From Sphaerochaetaceae bacterium (GTDB lineage: Bacteria; Spirochaetota; Spirochaetia; Sphaerochaetales; Sphaerochaetaceae), in NCBI GenBank assembly GCA_023231265.1, contig JALNVT010000046.1, positions 1 through 13,607 on the forward strand: a stretch of DNA of 13,607 nucleotides, written 5' to 3'. Numbering within the stretch: the stretch's first letter is position 1; every line of letters starts with the position of its first letter. The position numbers and the translations under genes are program-made. Under the pieces are notes generated by a model, which saw only the letters and a program-made list of their open reading frames with translations, searched no databases and was not told the DNA's origin. Below, one piece after another: positions 13,533 to 13,607 of the stretch.

Positions 13533-13607
13533 TTATGCTTTTTGAGGCAATTCTTTTCTGTATTTTATTATTCCAGGAGTCTTAAAAGCTTTCTCTAATA
13601 GGTATTC
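13533..13607 (-). CDS. Possible 3' end of a convergent gene
   Basis: On the minus strand, an open frame enters from the right edge and runs for 24 codons to a TAA at 13535-13533 (EYLLEKAFKTPG...LPQKA). The composition is protein-like, rich in Lys, Glu and Leu. The piece is too short to identify or to prove coding. If real, it converges on the EAL gene. The 68 bases between them hold only a weak A/T hairpin (about 13468-13485). Confidence 0.25.
   Translation of the reverse strand, partial: EYLLEKAFKTPGIIKYRKELPQKA

Overview
The window is AT-rich DNA, by eye in the mid-30s % GC, from a bacterium with lipoproteins. It looks most like a host-associated, fermentative spirochaete such as Treponema. 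The reasons are the remembered resemblance of the divergent OadA to Treponema-type homologues, two lipobox lipoproteins, a BMP-type ABC importer of the class known from treponemes (PnrABCDE), and a membrane c-di-GMP phosphodiesterase. This placement is an inference made without a database search.

Layout. Positions 1-1881 (minus strand) hold a decarboxylase operon: oadG, then oadA, which runs off the left edge. A 458-base AT-rich divergent spacer (1882-2339) carries a good sigma70-type promoter for oadG and a small inverted repeat in front of the next gene. Positions 2340-3875 (plus) hold an Mrp/ApbC-type P-loop ATPase with an unusual cysteine-rich tail, followed after 3 bases by an ADP-ribose-pyrophosphatase-like NUDIX hydrolase. 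Positions 3956-4699 hold a SIMPL/DUF541 lipoprotein. Its extended -10 promoter lies inside a perfect 17-base palindrome that matches the PerR-box consensus. A strong terminator follows. Positions 4923-5471 hold a stand-alone histidine phosphatase with no Shine-Dalgarno and possibly a leaderless mRNA, again followed by a strong terminator.

Positions 5635-11502 form a tight five-gene operon: a BMP-family substrate-binding lipoprotein, a double-domain ABC ATPase, two branched-chain/nucleoside-type permeases, and an FGGY-family kinase. Stops and starts overlap or lie within 3 bases, so uptake and phosphorylation of one compound are probably coupled. Both the binding protein and the kinase lack the usual signature residues of their best-known relatives. 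The substrate cannot be read from sequence and may be atypical. This operon is the best candidate here for an undescribed system. Positions 11578-13464 hold a 7-TM, degenerate-GGDEF, intact-EAL protein, a probable c-di-GMP phosphodiesterase with a GTG start. The last 75 bases may be the 3' end of a convergent gene on the minus strand.

No rRNA, tRNA, CRISPR array, insertion sequence or recognisable riboswitch was seen.
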